Shown here one piece after another: positions 1-5,327 of a stretch of 5,327 nt of DNA. Where the stretch lies: assembly GCA_021199695.1 (NCBI GenBank), contig JAJQHP010000211.1:1-5327 (forward strand). The letters run 5' to 3'. The position numbers and the translations under genes are program-made. Within the stretch, counting starts at the first letter, position 1, and every line of letters starts with the position of its first letter. The notes beneath the pieces were generated by a model. That model was given only the letters and a program-made list of their open reading frames with translations, was not told where the DNA came from and did not search any database. Origin of the DNA: Clostridiales bacterium. GTDB lineage: Bacteria; Bacillota; Clostridia; Oscillospirales; Oscillospiraceae.

Positions 1-1
1 G

Positions 2-808
2 TGCCGGTCGGCGGACAGAGCCTGGGACGGGGAGTGGTATTTCCGGGGCTACGACGACGAGGGCAGACTGGTGGGGAGCCACGAAAACCGGGAGTGCGCC
101 ATGGACTCCCTCTCCCAGTCCTTCTCCGTCCTGGCGGGAGGCCCCGACCCGGACCGTTCCCACCGGGCGGTGTTGGCGGCGGATGACCGGCTCCACGACC
201 GGGCGCACCGTCTCATCAAACTGCTGGACCCGCCCTTCCGGGGGGAGAGCGATCTCGGTTATATCCGCGCCTACCCGCCCGGCCTGCGGGAGAACGGCGG
301 GCAGTACACCCACGCTGCCTGTTGGCTGGCCATGGCCCTCCTGCGCGCCGGGGAGCGGGAGCGGGGGACGGAGCTGCTTTTAGACCTCCTTCCTGAACGG
401 CACCCCCATGAGGTCTATCTGGGGGAGCCGTATGTCCTGGCGGGGGACGTGTACACCGCTCCGGGACAGGAGGGCCGCTGCGGCTGGAGCTGGTACACCG
501 GGGCCGCCGGGTGGTACTGCCAGGGAGCTGTAGGCGACCTGCTGGGCCTCCGGCTCCGGGAGGGGCTGCTCTATCTGGAGCCAAACCTGCCGGAAGACTG
601 GCCGGGATACGAGGCGACCTGGCGGGGAGAGGGCTTTACTCTGGACATCCGGGTGGTCCGGGGCGGCGTTCCCGCCGGTCTGACCCTGGACGGAACGCCT
701 GTGGAGGGTGGTATCCCCCTGAAAACCCTCCGGGGCAGTCACGAAATTTACCTTGCCCTGGCTGAGCCGTCAAAAAACAGTGGTGAAAAACGGGAAACGG
801 ATGTATAA
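2..808 (+). CDS. GH94 family glycosyl hydrolase/phosphorylase, C-terminal fragment (NdvB-like), 5' partial
   Basis: The frame is open from the window edge to TAA at 806-808 (268 residues). Sequence landmarks in order are AWDGEWYFRGY (residues about 8-18), the NREC..DSLSQS segment (about 29-39), GYIRAYPPG, ENGGQYTHA with its His at about 104, EPYVLAGDVYT, and GWSWYTGAAGWY (about 162-173), followed by a small beta-rich end (LYLEPNLPEDWPGYE). These are the landmarks of the GH94 (alpha/alpha)6 barrel and C-terminal beta domain; the ENGG..H and WYTG..GW segments line the phosphate/sugar site in characterised phosphorylases. The wording is closest to the C-terminal part of cyclic beta-1,2-glucan synthases, so the full protein may be very long. 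The catalytic Asp should be upstream and is not seen, so hydrolase, phosphorylase or synthase cannot be decided. No terminator separates it from ymfF. Confidence 0.85.
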   Translation, partial: CRSADRAWDGEWYFRGYDDEGRLVGSHENRECAMDSLSQSFSVLAGGPDPDRSHRAVLAADDRLHDRAHRLIKLLDPPFRGESDLGYIRAYPPGLRENGGQYTHAACWLAMALLRAGERERGTELLLDLLPERHPHEVYLGEPYVLAGDVYTAPGQEGRCGWSWYTGAAGWYCQGAVGDLLGLRLREGLLYLEPNLPEDWPGYEATWRGEGFTLDIRVVRGGVPAGLTLDGTPVEGGIPLKTLRGSHEIYLALAEPSKNSGEKRETDV

Positions 809-809
809 T
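781..809 (+). promoter_or_regulatory. Putative sigma-A type promoter for the ymfF-ymfH-lgt-folD operon
   Basis: A perfect TATAAT -10 hexamer lies at 804-809, overlapping the TAA stop of the GH94 gene. At 17 bases upstream, TGGTGA (781-786) matches only three of six positions of TTGACA, so the -35 is weak. The stretch around it is AT-rich compared with the coding DNA on either side. Transcription would start near 816 and give a leader of about 47 bases before the ymfF ATG at 863. A chance TATAAT is possible, but its position in the only sizeable gap between genes supports a real promoter. The downstream unit could also be read from the GH94 promoter, since no terminator intervenes. Confidence 0.45.
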
Positions 810-844
810 GGTTTCATTGAATGAGCGCAGACTCCGGCCTGCCC

Positions 845-860
845 AGAGAGGAGCGTCCTC
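845..860 (+). promoter_or_regulatory. Shine-Dalgarno of ymfF, inside a small hairpin
   Basis: AGAGAGGAG at 845-853 ends 9 bases before the ATG at 863, and it decides the start. The in-frame ATG at 821 has no such site, and the 14 residues it would add do not look like M16 sequence. GAGGA (848-852) is exactly complementary to TCCTC (856-860) across a three-base GCG loop, so the site could partly fold on itself in the mRNA. Confidence 0.6.
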
Positions 861-862
861 AC

Positions 863-2146
863 ATGAATACCCCCATCCGCACCGAACTGATGCCCGGCGT
901 CTGGCTGACCGCTGTGCAGACCCGCAAATTTAAGACGAGCTGCTGGTCGCTCCAGCTGCTGACTCATCTCCGCCGGGAGACCGCCGCTCTGAACGCCCTG
1001 CTCCCCCGGGTGCTGTGCCAGGGGACTGCCCACTGCCCCGACCAGGAGCTGCTGGGAGCCGCCCTGGACCGGCTCTACGGCGGCACAGTTGGCCCCACAG
1101 TCGCCAGAAGGGGAGAAATCCACTGCATTGGACTTCAGGGGGCGTTTCTGGACGATGCCCTGACCCCGGACGGCGCGCCCATTTTTCCCCAGGCGACGGA
1201 GCTGATGGGCGATCTGCTCCTCCGGCCCGCCACCCGGAACGGCCGTCTCCGGGCGGAGTATGTGGACGGGGAACGGGAAAATCTTCTGGGAGAGATGAGA
1301 AGCGTCCAAAACGACCGGAGACGGTACGCCGCCCTCCGGCTGGAGCAGGAGATGTGCCGGGAGGAGCCCTTCGGCGCAGGCCGCCTGGGCAGCCCCGAGG
1401 CGGCGGCGAAGATCAGGGTGAAGCACCTGGACCGGCACTATCGAAACCTGCTGGCGGAGAGCCGGTTAGAGCTGTACTACTGCGGGTCCGCCTCGCCGGA
1501 GGAGGTGCGGCAGGCCTGGACAGAGGCGCTGATGGGTCTGCCCCGCCGGGGCAGACCGTCCCTGCCGGAGATGCTGGTCAACGTGCCCCCGGAGACCGTC
1601 CGGGAGGTCACGGAAACCGCTCCCGTCCGGCAGACCCGGCTGGCCCTGGGCTTTCGTACCGGCTGCGGCATCGACAGCCGCCGCTATCCCGCTCTGCTGG
1701 TGACCAACGCCCTGCTGGGCGTCGGCCCTGCCTCCCGGCTGTTTACCCATCTGCGGGAGCAGCAGTCCCTGTGCTACTCCGTCTCCTCCGGATTGGAGGC
1801 GCACAAGGGGCTGCTGACGGTGCAGTGCGGCGTATCCGGGGAGCAGGCGGACGCCGCCAGGGAGGAGATCCTCCGCCAGGTGGAGGCCCTGAAAATGGGG
1901 CAGTTTACCGCCGCCGAGCTGGACGCCGCCCGCCGTGGCGTCGCCCATCGCCTCCGCACCGTCCCGGACAGCCAGGCTGCCATGGCCCGTTTCTGGTTGG
2001 ATCAGGCAGTAGCGGAGGCTCCCTGTGCCCCGGAGGAGCTGGCCCAGCTTGTGAGCGAGGTGACGGCGGAGCAGGTGACAGAGTGCGCCGGACAGATTGC
2101 GCTGGATACGGTCTATACGCTGACCGGGGAGGCGGAACAGGAGTGA
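863..2146 (+). CDS. ymfF: M16 family peptidase-like protein YmfF, non-catalytic partner
   Basis: This 427-residue protein has the two-lobed layout of the insulinase/pitrilysin (M16) family. The N-terminal lobe runs from about residue 5 to 190, and the second lobe contains LALGFRTG (260-267) and a LFTHLREQQSLCYSV segment (293-307) holding the Arg298/Tyr305 pair typical of M16 substrate-binding lobes. The zinc motif HxxEH is absent: the matching region reads NALLPRVLCQGT followed by LDRLYGG, as expected for YmfF. No signal peptide or membrane segment is visible, so it is probably cytoplasmic. The next gene, 4 bases away, encodes a zinc-competent M16 protein, so a heterodimer like other bacterial M16B pairs is inferred. 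Current databases label such proteins as associated with EF-P 5-aminopentanol modification (spelled YfmF there); the actual substrate is not clear from sequence. Confidence 0.88.
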   Translation: MNTPIRTELMPGVWLTAVQTRKFKTSCWSLQLLTHLRRETAALNALLPRVLCQGTAHCPDQELLGAALDRLYGGTVGPTVARRGEIHCIGLQGAFLDDALTPDGAPIFPQATELMGDLLLRPATRNGRLRAEYVDGERENLLGEMRSVQNDRRRYAALRLEQEMCREEPFGAGRLGSPEAAAKIRVKHLDRHYRNLLAESRLELYYCGSASPEEVRQAWTEALMGLPRRGRPSLPEMLVNVPPETVREVTETAPVRQTRLALGFRTGCGIDSRRYPALLVTNALLGVGPASRLFTHLREQQSLCYSVSSGLEAHKGLLTVQCGVSGEQADAAREEILRQVEALKMGQFTAAELDAARRGVAHRLRTVPDSQAAMARFWLDQAVAEAPCAPEELAQLVSEVTAEQVTECAGQIALDTVYTLTGEAEQE

Positions 2147-2150
2147 TCAC

Positions 2151-3455
2151 ATGGAATTGAAAACCTTCCCCCGCTTGGGGGAGAGCTGTTATTTTGAGCG
2201 GCTGGAAAACGGAATGGCCGTCTTTGTGGTTCCCCGGCCCGGCTATGGCAAGACCTTTGCCTGTGTCGCCGTCAACTGCGGCGGCATGGACAGCCGCCTG
2301 GACGGGGGAGGGTGCGCCCCCGCCGGGACAGCCCATTTCCTGGAGCACAAGATGTTTGACAGGAAGGACGGCAGCGACCACCAGGCCATGACCGCCGCCG
2401 GGGCGTCTGTCAACGCCTTTACCTCCGGCAACATCACCGCCTATTATTTCAGCTGCACCGACCGCTTCCCGGAGCATCTGCGGACGCTGCTCCGCTGTGT
2501 AGCCACCCCTTATTTCACGCCGGAGAGTGTGAAAAAGGAGACGGGCGTCATCCTACAGGAGCTGGCCATGGTGTCCGACCGCCCCGGCTGGCGGCGGCAT
2601 CGGCAAATGCTCCAGGGACTTTACATCCACCACCCCGTTCGCAACCCGGTCATCGGCGACCGCAGCTCAATCCAAAAGATTACTGCCGAGATGCTGGACG
2701 ACTATTACAATACCTATTATTACCCCGGAAATATGGTCCTCTGTGTGGCGGGGGACGTAGACCCCCATCAGGTGGTCTCTACCGCCCGGATGATTCTGCC
2801 CCGGGAGCGGAGAGAGCCGACGGCGCGAGCGTTGGAGAAGGAACCACTCACCGCTGTACAGCAGGAGACGATCACCGGGATGGCCGTCTCCGCTCCGGAG
2901 TTTTCTCTGGGCTTGAAGCTGGAGCCGTTTCCCAACGGCAAAGCGGGGCTCCGCTGTGCCCTTCTGGGAGAGCTGGCGGCGGAGCTGGTCTGCGGACGGA
3001 GCAGCCCCCTCTATAACCGACTGTACCGGGAGGGATTGCTGAACCGGCGGTTCTCCCTGGGCTGCAACAGCGTTCCGGGAGCGGCCTGGCTCACCTTTGG
3101 GGGCGAGAGCCCCGATCCGTACCGGGTGCGGGACGCCATTCTGGAGGAGGCCGGGCAGCTTGCCCTGGGCCTGGGACACGAGCGGTTCCAGCAGGCCCTC
3201 CGGGCGGAGTATGGCGCCAGTGTACGGGGGCTGGACCGGTTTGACGACCTCTGTTTCAGTTTGGCTCGGGGCTGGTTCTCCGATTATCTCTATCTGGATT
3301 TCGGTGAGCTGTACCCGTCCCTGACTATCGGGGACGTGCGGGACTTCCTGGGCAGAGCCTTCCGGCCGGAGAGAAGCGCCCTGTCGGTCACAGCAGCGCC
3401 GGGGCAGGTCAAACAGGCCGGTCCGAATGAAGAAAAAGACAAAGCAAAGGAGTAA
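2151..3455 (+). CDS. ymfH: M16 family zinc metallopeptidase YmfH, catalytic partner of YmfF
   Basis: This 434-residue protein carries an intact inverted zinc motif, HFLEH at residues 62-66. His62 and His66 would be zinc ligands and Glu65 the catalytic base; the third ligand is probably Glu147 in ETGVILQE (140-147), which has the E-x6-E spacing usual for M16. A Gly/Ser-rich GRSSPLYNRLYREGL segment in the second lobe (about 282-296) matches the family. The ATG has AGGAG at 2139-2143 with a 7-base spacer, and the gap to ymfF is 4 bases, so coupled translation is likely. There is no signal peptide. The end is a short charged tail rich in Lys and Glu. With YmfF it should form a two-subunit peptidase; the substrate is unknown, and the EF-P label attached to this family is an association, not a demonstrated reaction. 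Confidence 0.9.
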   Translation: MELKTFPRLGESCYFERLENGMAVFVVPRPGYGKTFACVAVNCGGMDSRLDGGGCAPAGTAHFLEHKMFDRKDGSDHQAMTAAGASVNAFTSGNITAYYFSCTDRFPEHLRTLLRCVATPYFTPESVKKETGVILQELAMVSDRPGWRRHRQMLQGLYIHHPVRNPVIGDRSSIQKITAEMLDDYYNTYYYPGNMVLCVAGDVDPHQVVSTARMILPRERREPTARALEKEPLTAVQQETITGMAVSAPEFSLGLKLEPFPNGKAGLRCALLGELAAELVCGRSSPLYNRLYREGLLNRRFSLGCNSVPGAAWLTFGGESPDPYRVRDAILEEAGQLALGLGHERFQQALRAEYGASVRGLDRFDDLCFSLARGWFSDYLYLDFGELYPSLTIGDVRDFLGRAFRPERSALSVTAAPGQVKQAGPNEEKDKAKE

Positions 3456-3461
3456 ACTGTC

Positions 3462-4373
3462 ATGACGCCGATCGTGTTCCCCGGTCTGGGGTTCGAGGTG
3501 ACCATCGACCCGGTCGCCTTTACGCTGTTTGGCAAAAACATCTACTGGTACGGTATCATCATCGCCGTGGGCTTTCTGCTGGCTCTGCTGTTCTGCTACC
3601 GGCAGGCGCCCCGCCTGGGTGTGTCGGGGGACAGTCTGACCGACATGATCCTCTATGCCCTCCCCATCGGCATCATCGGGGCGAGAGCCTACTATGTCAT
3701 CTTCTATCTGGATCTTTACCTGGATGCTGACGGCTCGTTCAACTGGGGAAGGGCGGTGGCCATCTGGGACGGAGGACTGGCCATCTATGGGGGCATCATT
3801 GCGGCAGTGCTCACCGCCGCCGTGTTCTGCCGGGTGAAGAAGATTCCTTTTTTCCCCATGGCGGACGCCGCCGCCTACGGACTGCTCATCGGTCAGCTCA
3901 TTGGCCGGTGGGGGAACTTCGTCAATCAGGAGGCCTACGGCGGCCCCTGCACCGCCCTGTGGCGGATGGGGCTGACGGTGAACGGGGTGTATACCGAGGT
4001 ACATCCCACCTTCCTGTACGAGTCCCTGTGGAACCTGGCGGGGCTGTGCATCCTCTATTTCCTCGTCCGACCCCGGAGAAAATTTGACGGACAGCTCTTT
4101 TGGAGCTATATTCTCTGGTATGGCCTGGGCCGGGTCTGGATCGAGGGGATGCGGACGGACAGCCTGTACTTCTTTGGCACCGGCATCCGGGTGTCCCAGG
4201 CATTGGCCCTGCTCTCCGCTCTGGCGGCGCTGACGGTGATCCTCGTCAGTCTGCACCGGCAAAAGACCCGCCCCAGGCCCCTGTATGTGGAACGGGCGGC
4301 GGAGGCCGAGCCGCCCCGGGAAACGGATGAGACGGCGGAAGAATCAAACGAGGGAGAAAACAAGGAGGAGTGA
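3462..4373 (+). CDS. lgt: Prolipoprotein diacylglyceryl transferase Lgt
   Basis: Lgt moves diacylglycerol from phosphatidylglycerol to the lipobox Cys of lipoprotein precursors, the first step of lipoprotein maturation, in the cytoplasmic membrane. The family signature GRWGNFVNQEAYG is complete at residues 148-160. Other marks are WYG with Tyr30 in the first membrane segment, GARAYYVIFY (73-82), WDGGLAIYGG (102-111), HPTFLYES (181-188) and GLGRVWIEGMR (221-231), whose Arg224 matches an essential Arg of the E. coli enzyme. About seven hydrophobic segments span roughly 28-263. The last 40 residues are a hydrophilic, Glu-rich tail, probably cytosolic and longer than in many relatives (303 residues overall). 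AAAGGAG at 3446-3452, 9 bases before the ATG, supports the start. The ymfH stop lies 6 bases upstream. Confidence 0.96.
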   Translation: MTPIVFPGLGFEVTIDPVAFTLFGKNIYWYGIIIAVGFLLALLFCYRQAPRLGVSGDSLTDMILYALPIGIIGARAYYVIFYLDLYLDADGSFNWGRAVAIWDGGLAIYGGIIAAVLTAAVFCRVKKIPFFPMADAAAYGLLIGQLIGRWGNFVNQEAYGGPCTALWRMGLTVNGVYTEVHPTFLYESLWNLAGLCILYFLVRPRRKFDGQLFWSYILWYGLGRVWIEGMRTDSLYFFGTGIRVSQALALLSALAALTVILVSLHRQKTRPRPLYVERAAEAEPPRETDETAEESNEGENKEE

Positions 4374-4379
4374 TCAACC

Positions 4380-5231
4380 ATGGCAGCAACGATCATGGAC
4401 GGAAAGGCCCTGGCGGCCAAGTGGAAGGACAACATCAAGACCCAGGTGGCGGCGCTCAGCCAGCGGCCGGGCTTGGCGGTCATTCTGGTGGGAAACGACC
4501 CCGCCTCCCGGGTGTATGTCACCAACAAGGAGAAGGACTGCGCCCAGTGCGGTATCTACAGCGAGGAGTTTGCCCTCCCGGCGGAGATCGGCCAGCGGGC
4601 GCTGCTGGAGCTGATCGACGAGCTGAACGGGAGACCGGAGATCGACGGTATCCTCTGCCAGCTCCCCCTGCCCAAGGGCTATGACTATGACGAGGAACAG
4701 GTGCTCCAGGCCATCGACCCCCGGAAGGATGTGGACGCCTTCCACCCCTACAATGTGGGGCGCATTATGATCGGGGATTACACCTTCCTGCCCTGCACCC
4801 CGGCAGGGGTCATGGCCCTGCTGGACGAGTACGGCATCGACCCGGCGGGCAAGCGCTGTGTGGTGGTGGGCCGCTCCAATATCGTGGGCAAGCCCCAGGC
4901 GATGCTCCTGCTCCACCGCCACGGCACCGTGACCATCTGCCACTCCCGGACGCCGGATTTGGGAAGCGTCACCCGGGAAGCTGACATCCTCGTCTCCGCC
5001 GTGGGAAAGCGGAACCTGATCACTGCCGACATGGTGAAAGAAGGAGCCACCGTCATCGACGTGGCCATGAACCGGGACGAGAACGGAAAGCTCTGCGGCG
5101 ACGTGGACTTCGGACCGGTAGCGGAGAAGGCGGCGTATATCACCCCGGTCCCCGGGGGCTGCGGCCCCATGACCCGGGTCATGCTGCTGCAAAACACCCT
5201 GGCGGCGGCAAAGGCCCACGGGAAGGCGTGA
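4380..5231 (+). CDS. folD: Bifunctional methylenetetrahydrofolate dehydrogenase / methenyltetrahydrofolate cyclohydrolase FolD
   Basis: FolD interconverts 5,10-methylene-, 5,10-methenyl- and 10-formyl-tetrahydrofolate with NADP in the cytoplasm, feeding purine and formyl-Met synthesis. The 283-residue length is normal for the family. The catalytic set is present: Tyr46 and Lys50 in SRVYVTNK, Gln94 in QLPLP, and Asp119 in KDVDAFHPYN. The Rossmann part has VVVGRSNIVGKP (161-172) for NADP binding, SAVGK (206-210) and PVPGGCGPMT (256-265). Two small departures from the common wording are Ala120 (usually Gly in DVDGFHP) and Cys261 (usually Val in PGGVGPMT); neither removes a catalytic residue. AAGGAGGAG at 4362-4370, 9 bases upstream, fixes the start, and the gap to lgt is 6 bases. 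It is the last gene of the operon before a probable terminator remnant. Confidence 0.97.
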   Translation: MAATIMDGKALAAKWKDNIKTQVAALSQRPGLAVILVGNDPASRVYVTNKEKDCAQCGIYSEEFALPAEIGQRALLELIDELNGRPEIDGILCQLPLPKGYDYDEEQVLQAIDPRKDVDAFHPYNVGRIMIGDYTFLPCTPAGVMALLDEYGIDPAGKRCVVVGRSNIVGKPQAMLLLHRHGTVTICHSRTPDLGSVTREADILVSAVGKRNLITADMVKEGATVIDVAMNRDENGKLCGDVDFGPVAEKAAYITPVPGGCGPMTRVMLLQNTLAAAKAHGKA

Positions 5232-5250
5232 CATATAACGGAAAACAGAT

Positions 5251-5270
5251 GAAAAAAGCGGCGGCTCCCC
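5251..5270 (+). terminator. Left half of a probable intrinsic terminator after folD; right half missing
   Basis: Twenty bases after the folD stop there is a run of six A (5252-5257) followed by the GC-rich arm GCGGCGGCTCCCC (5258-5270). This is the shape of the left side of a bidirectional terminator, whose right side would read roughly GGAGCCGCCGC followed by T's. No such complement occurs in the remaining 57 bases. The following sequence instead looks like an insertion-sequence end, so the terminator may have been split. The assignment rests on shape alone. Confidence 0.35.
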
Positions 5271-5273
5271 AAA

Positions 5274-5327
5274 TGATATAGTCCCCTTAGAGTAGACACT
5301 CGAAAAAGCAAAAATTCGAGGCTACAC
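5274..5327. mobile_element. Probable left end of an IS3-family insertion sequence, truncated by the window
   Basis: TGATATAGTCCCC (5274-5286) followed by TTAG and AGTAGACACT (5291-5300) has the form TGA...CCCC...AGTRGACA, which is common in terminal inverted repeats of IS3-family elements; these begin with TG. The tract is more AT-rich than the host genes around it and follows a terminator-like arm that lacks its partner. No transposase start is visible before the window ends, and the other end and the target duplication cannot be seen. A non-mobile intergenic sequence that matches by chance is the alternative. Confidence 0.5.
5292..5325. repeat. Interrupted inverted repeat inside the putative IS end
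   Basis: CTCGAA (5299-5304) and TTCGAG (5315-5320) form a perfect 6-bp stem around a 10-base A-rich loop. Beyond it, GTAG (5292-5295) pairs with CTAC (5322-5325) across a 3/1-base bulge (ACA opposite G). No T-run follows, so it is not an intrinsic terminator on this strand as far as the window shows. Confidence 0.6.

Noticed and set aside
821..862. Earlier in-frame ATG for ymfF at 821
   Set aside because: There is no Shine-Dalgarno before it, the added residues are not M16-like, and the ATG at 863 has AGAGAGGAG at 9 bases.
809..862. Terminator or small peptide gene between the GH94 gene and ymfF
   Set aside because: There is no GC stem with a T-run and no short frame with its own ribosome binding site. 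Only the promoter-like hexamer and the ymfF leader are seen.
1015..2160. A 381-codon + strand frame inside ymfF
   Set aside because: Its composition is Gly/Pro/Arg-rich and low in complexity, and it is an out-of-frame reading of the M16-like gene.
2667..4262. A 531-codon open frame on the - strand
   Set aside because: It lies wholly opposite ymfH and lgt, whose family motifs are intact. The translation is Gln/Pro/Arg/Gly-rich with no recognisable domain, as expected for antisense frames in GC-rich DNA.
4374..5234. A 286-codon open frame on the - strand mirroring folD
   Set aside because: It shadows FolD, whose catalytic residues are all present on the + strand. There is no ribosome binding site or family resemblance.
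5292..5327. The CTCGAA/TTCGAG hairpin as the folD terminator
   Set aside because: The stem is AT-rich and short, and it is followed by GCTACAC rather than a T-run.
1..5327. CRISPR array, tRNA, rRNA or riboswitch
   Set aside because: There are no regularly spaced repeats and no recognisable RNA-gene structure. Almost all the sequence is accounted for by coding regions.

Overview
The window is GC-rich and densely coding, with every gene on the + strand. The gene set suggests a high-GC gut-type Clostridium relative in the Oscillospiraceae (Flavonifractor, Lawsonibacter or Oscillibacter-like). The grounds are the strong G/C preference at third codon positions, strong AGGAG-type ribosome binding sites, the paired M16 peptidase-like genes ymfF and ymfH, and an Lgt with no outer-membrane genes around it. 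The genus is inferred, not shown.

Layout. Positions 2-808 hold the C-terminal 268 residues of a glycoside hydrolase family 94 protein that resembles the C-terminal part of NdvB-type (cyclic beta-1,2-glucan synthase) proteins; its start and catalytic Asp lie upstream of the window. A TATAAT hexamer overlaps its stop codon and probably starts a second transcription unit. That unit has four tightly packed genes: ymfF (863-2146, M16-like, no zinc motif), ymfH (2151-3455, M16 with intact HxxEH), lgt (3462-4373, prolipoprotein diacylglyceryl transferase) and folD (4380-5231, methylene-THF dehydrogenase/cyclohydrolase). The gaps are 4, 6 and 6 bases, and each downstream Shine-Dalgarno lies in the end of the preceding gene, so co-transcription and translational coupling are likely.

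The last 96 bases carry no gene. They hold what looks like the left half of a terminator (A-run plus GC arm) with no matching right half, followed by TGATATAGTCCCC...AGTAGACA, which has the form of an IS3-family left end. The simplest reading is an insertion sequence that landed in the folD terminator, with its body beyond the window.

How the genes work together. YmfF and YmfH probably form an asymmetric two-subunit peptidase, one subunit catalytic and the other structural or substrate-binding. Lgt lipidates lipoprotein precursors at the membrane, and FolD supplies one-carbon folates. These are housekeeping functions; their grouping is a conserved-looking operon rather than one obvious pathway. 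I found no convincing new system. The most useful leads are the IS/terminator junction and the M16 pair.
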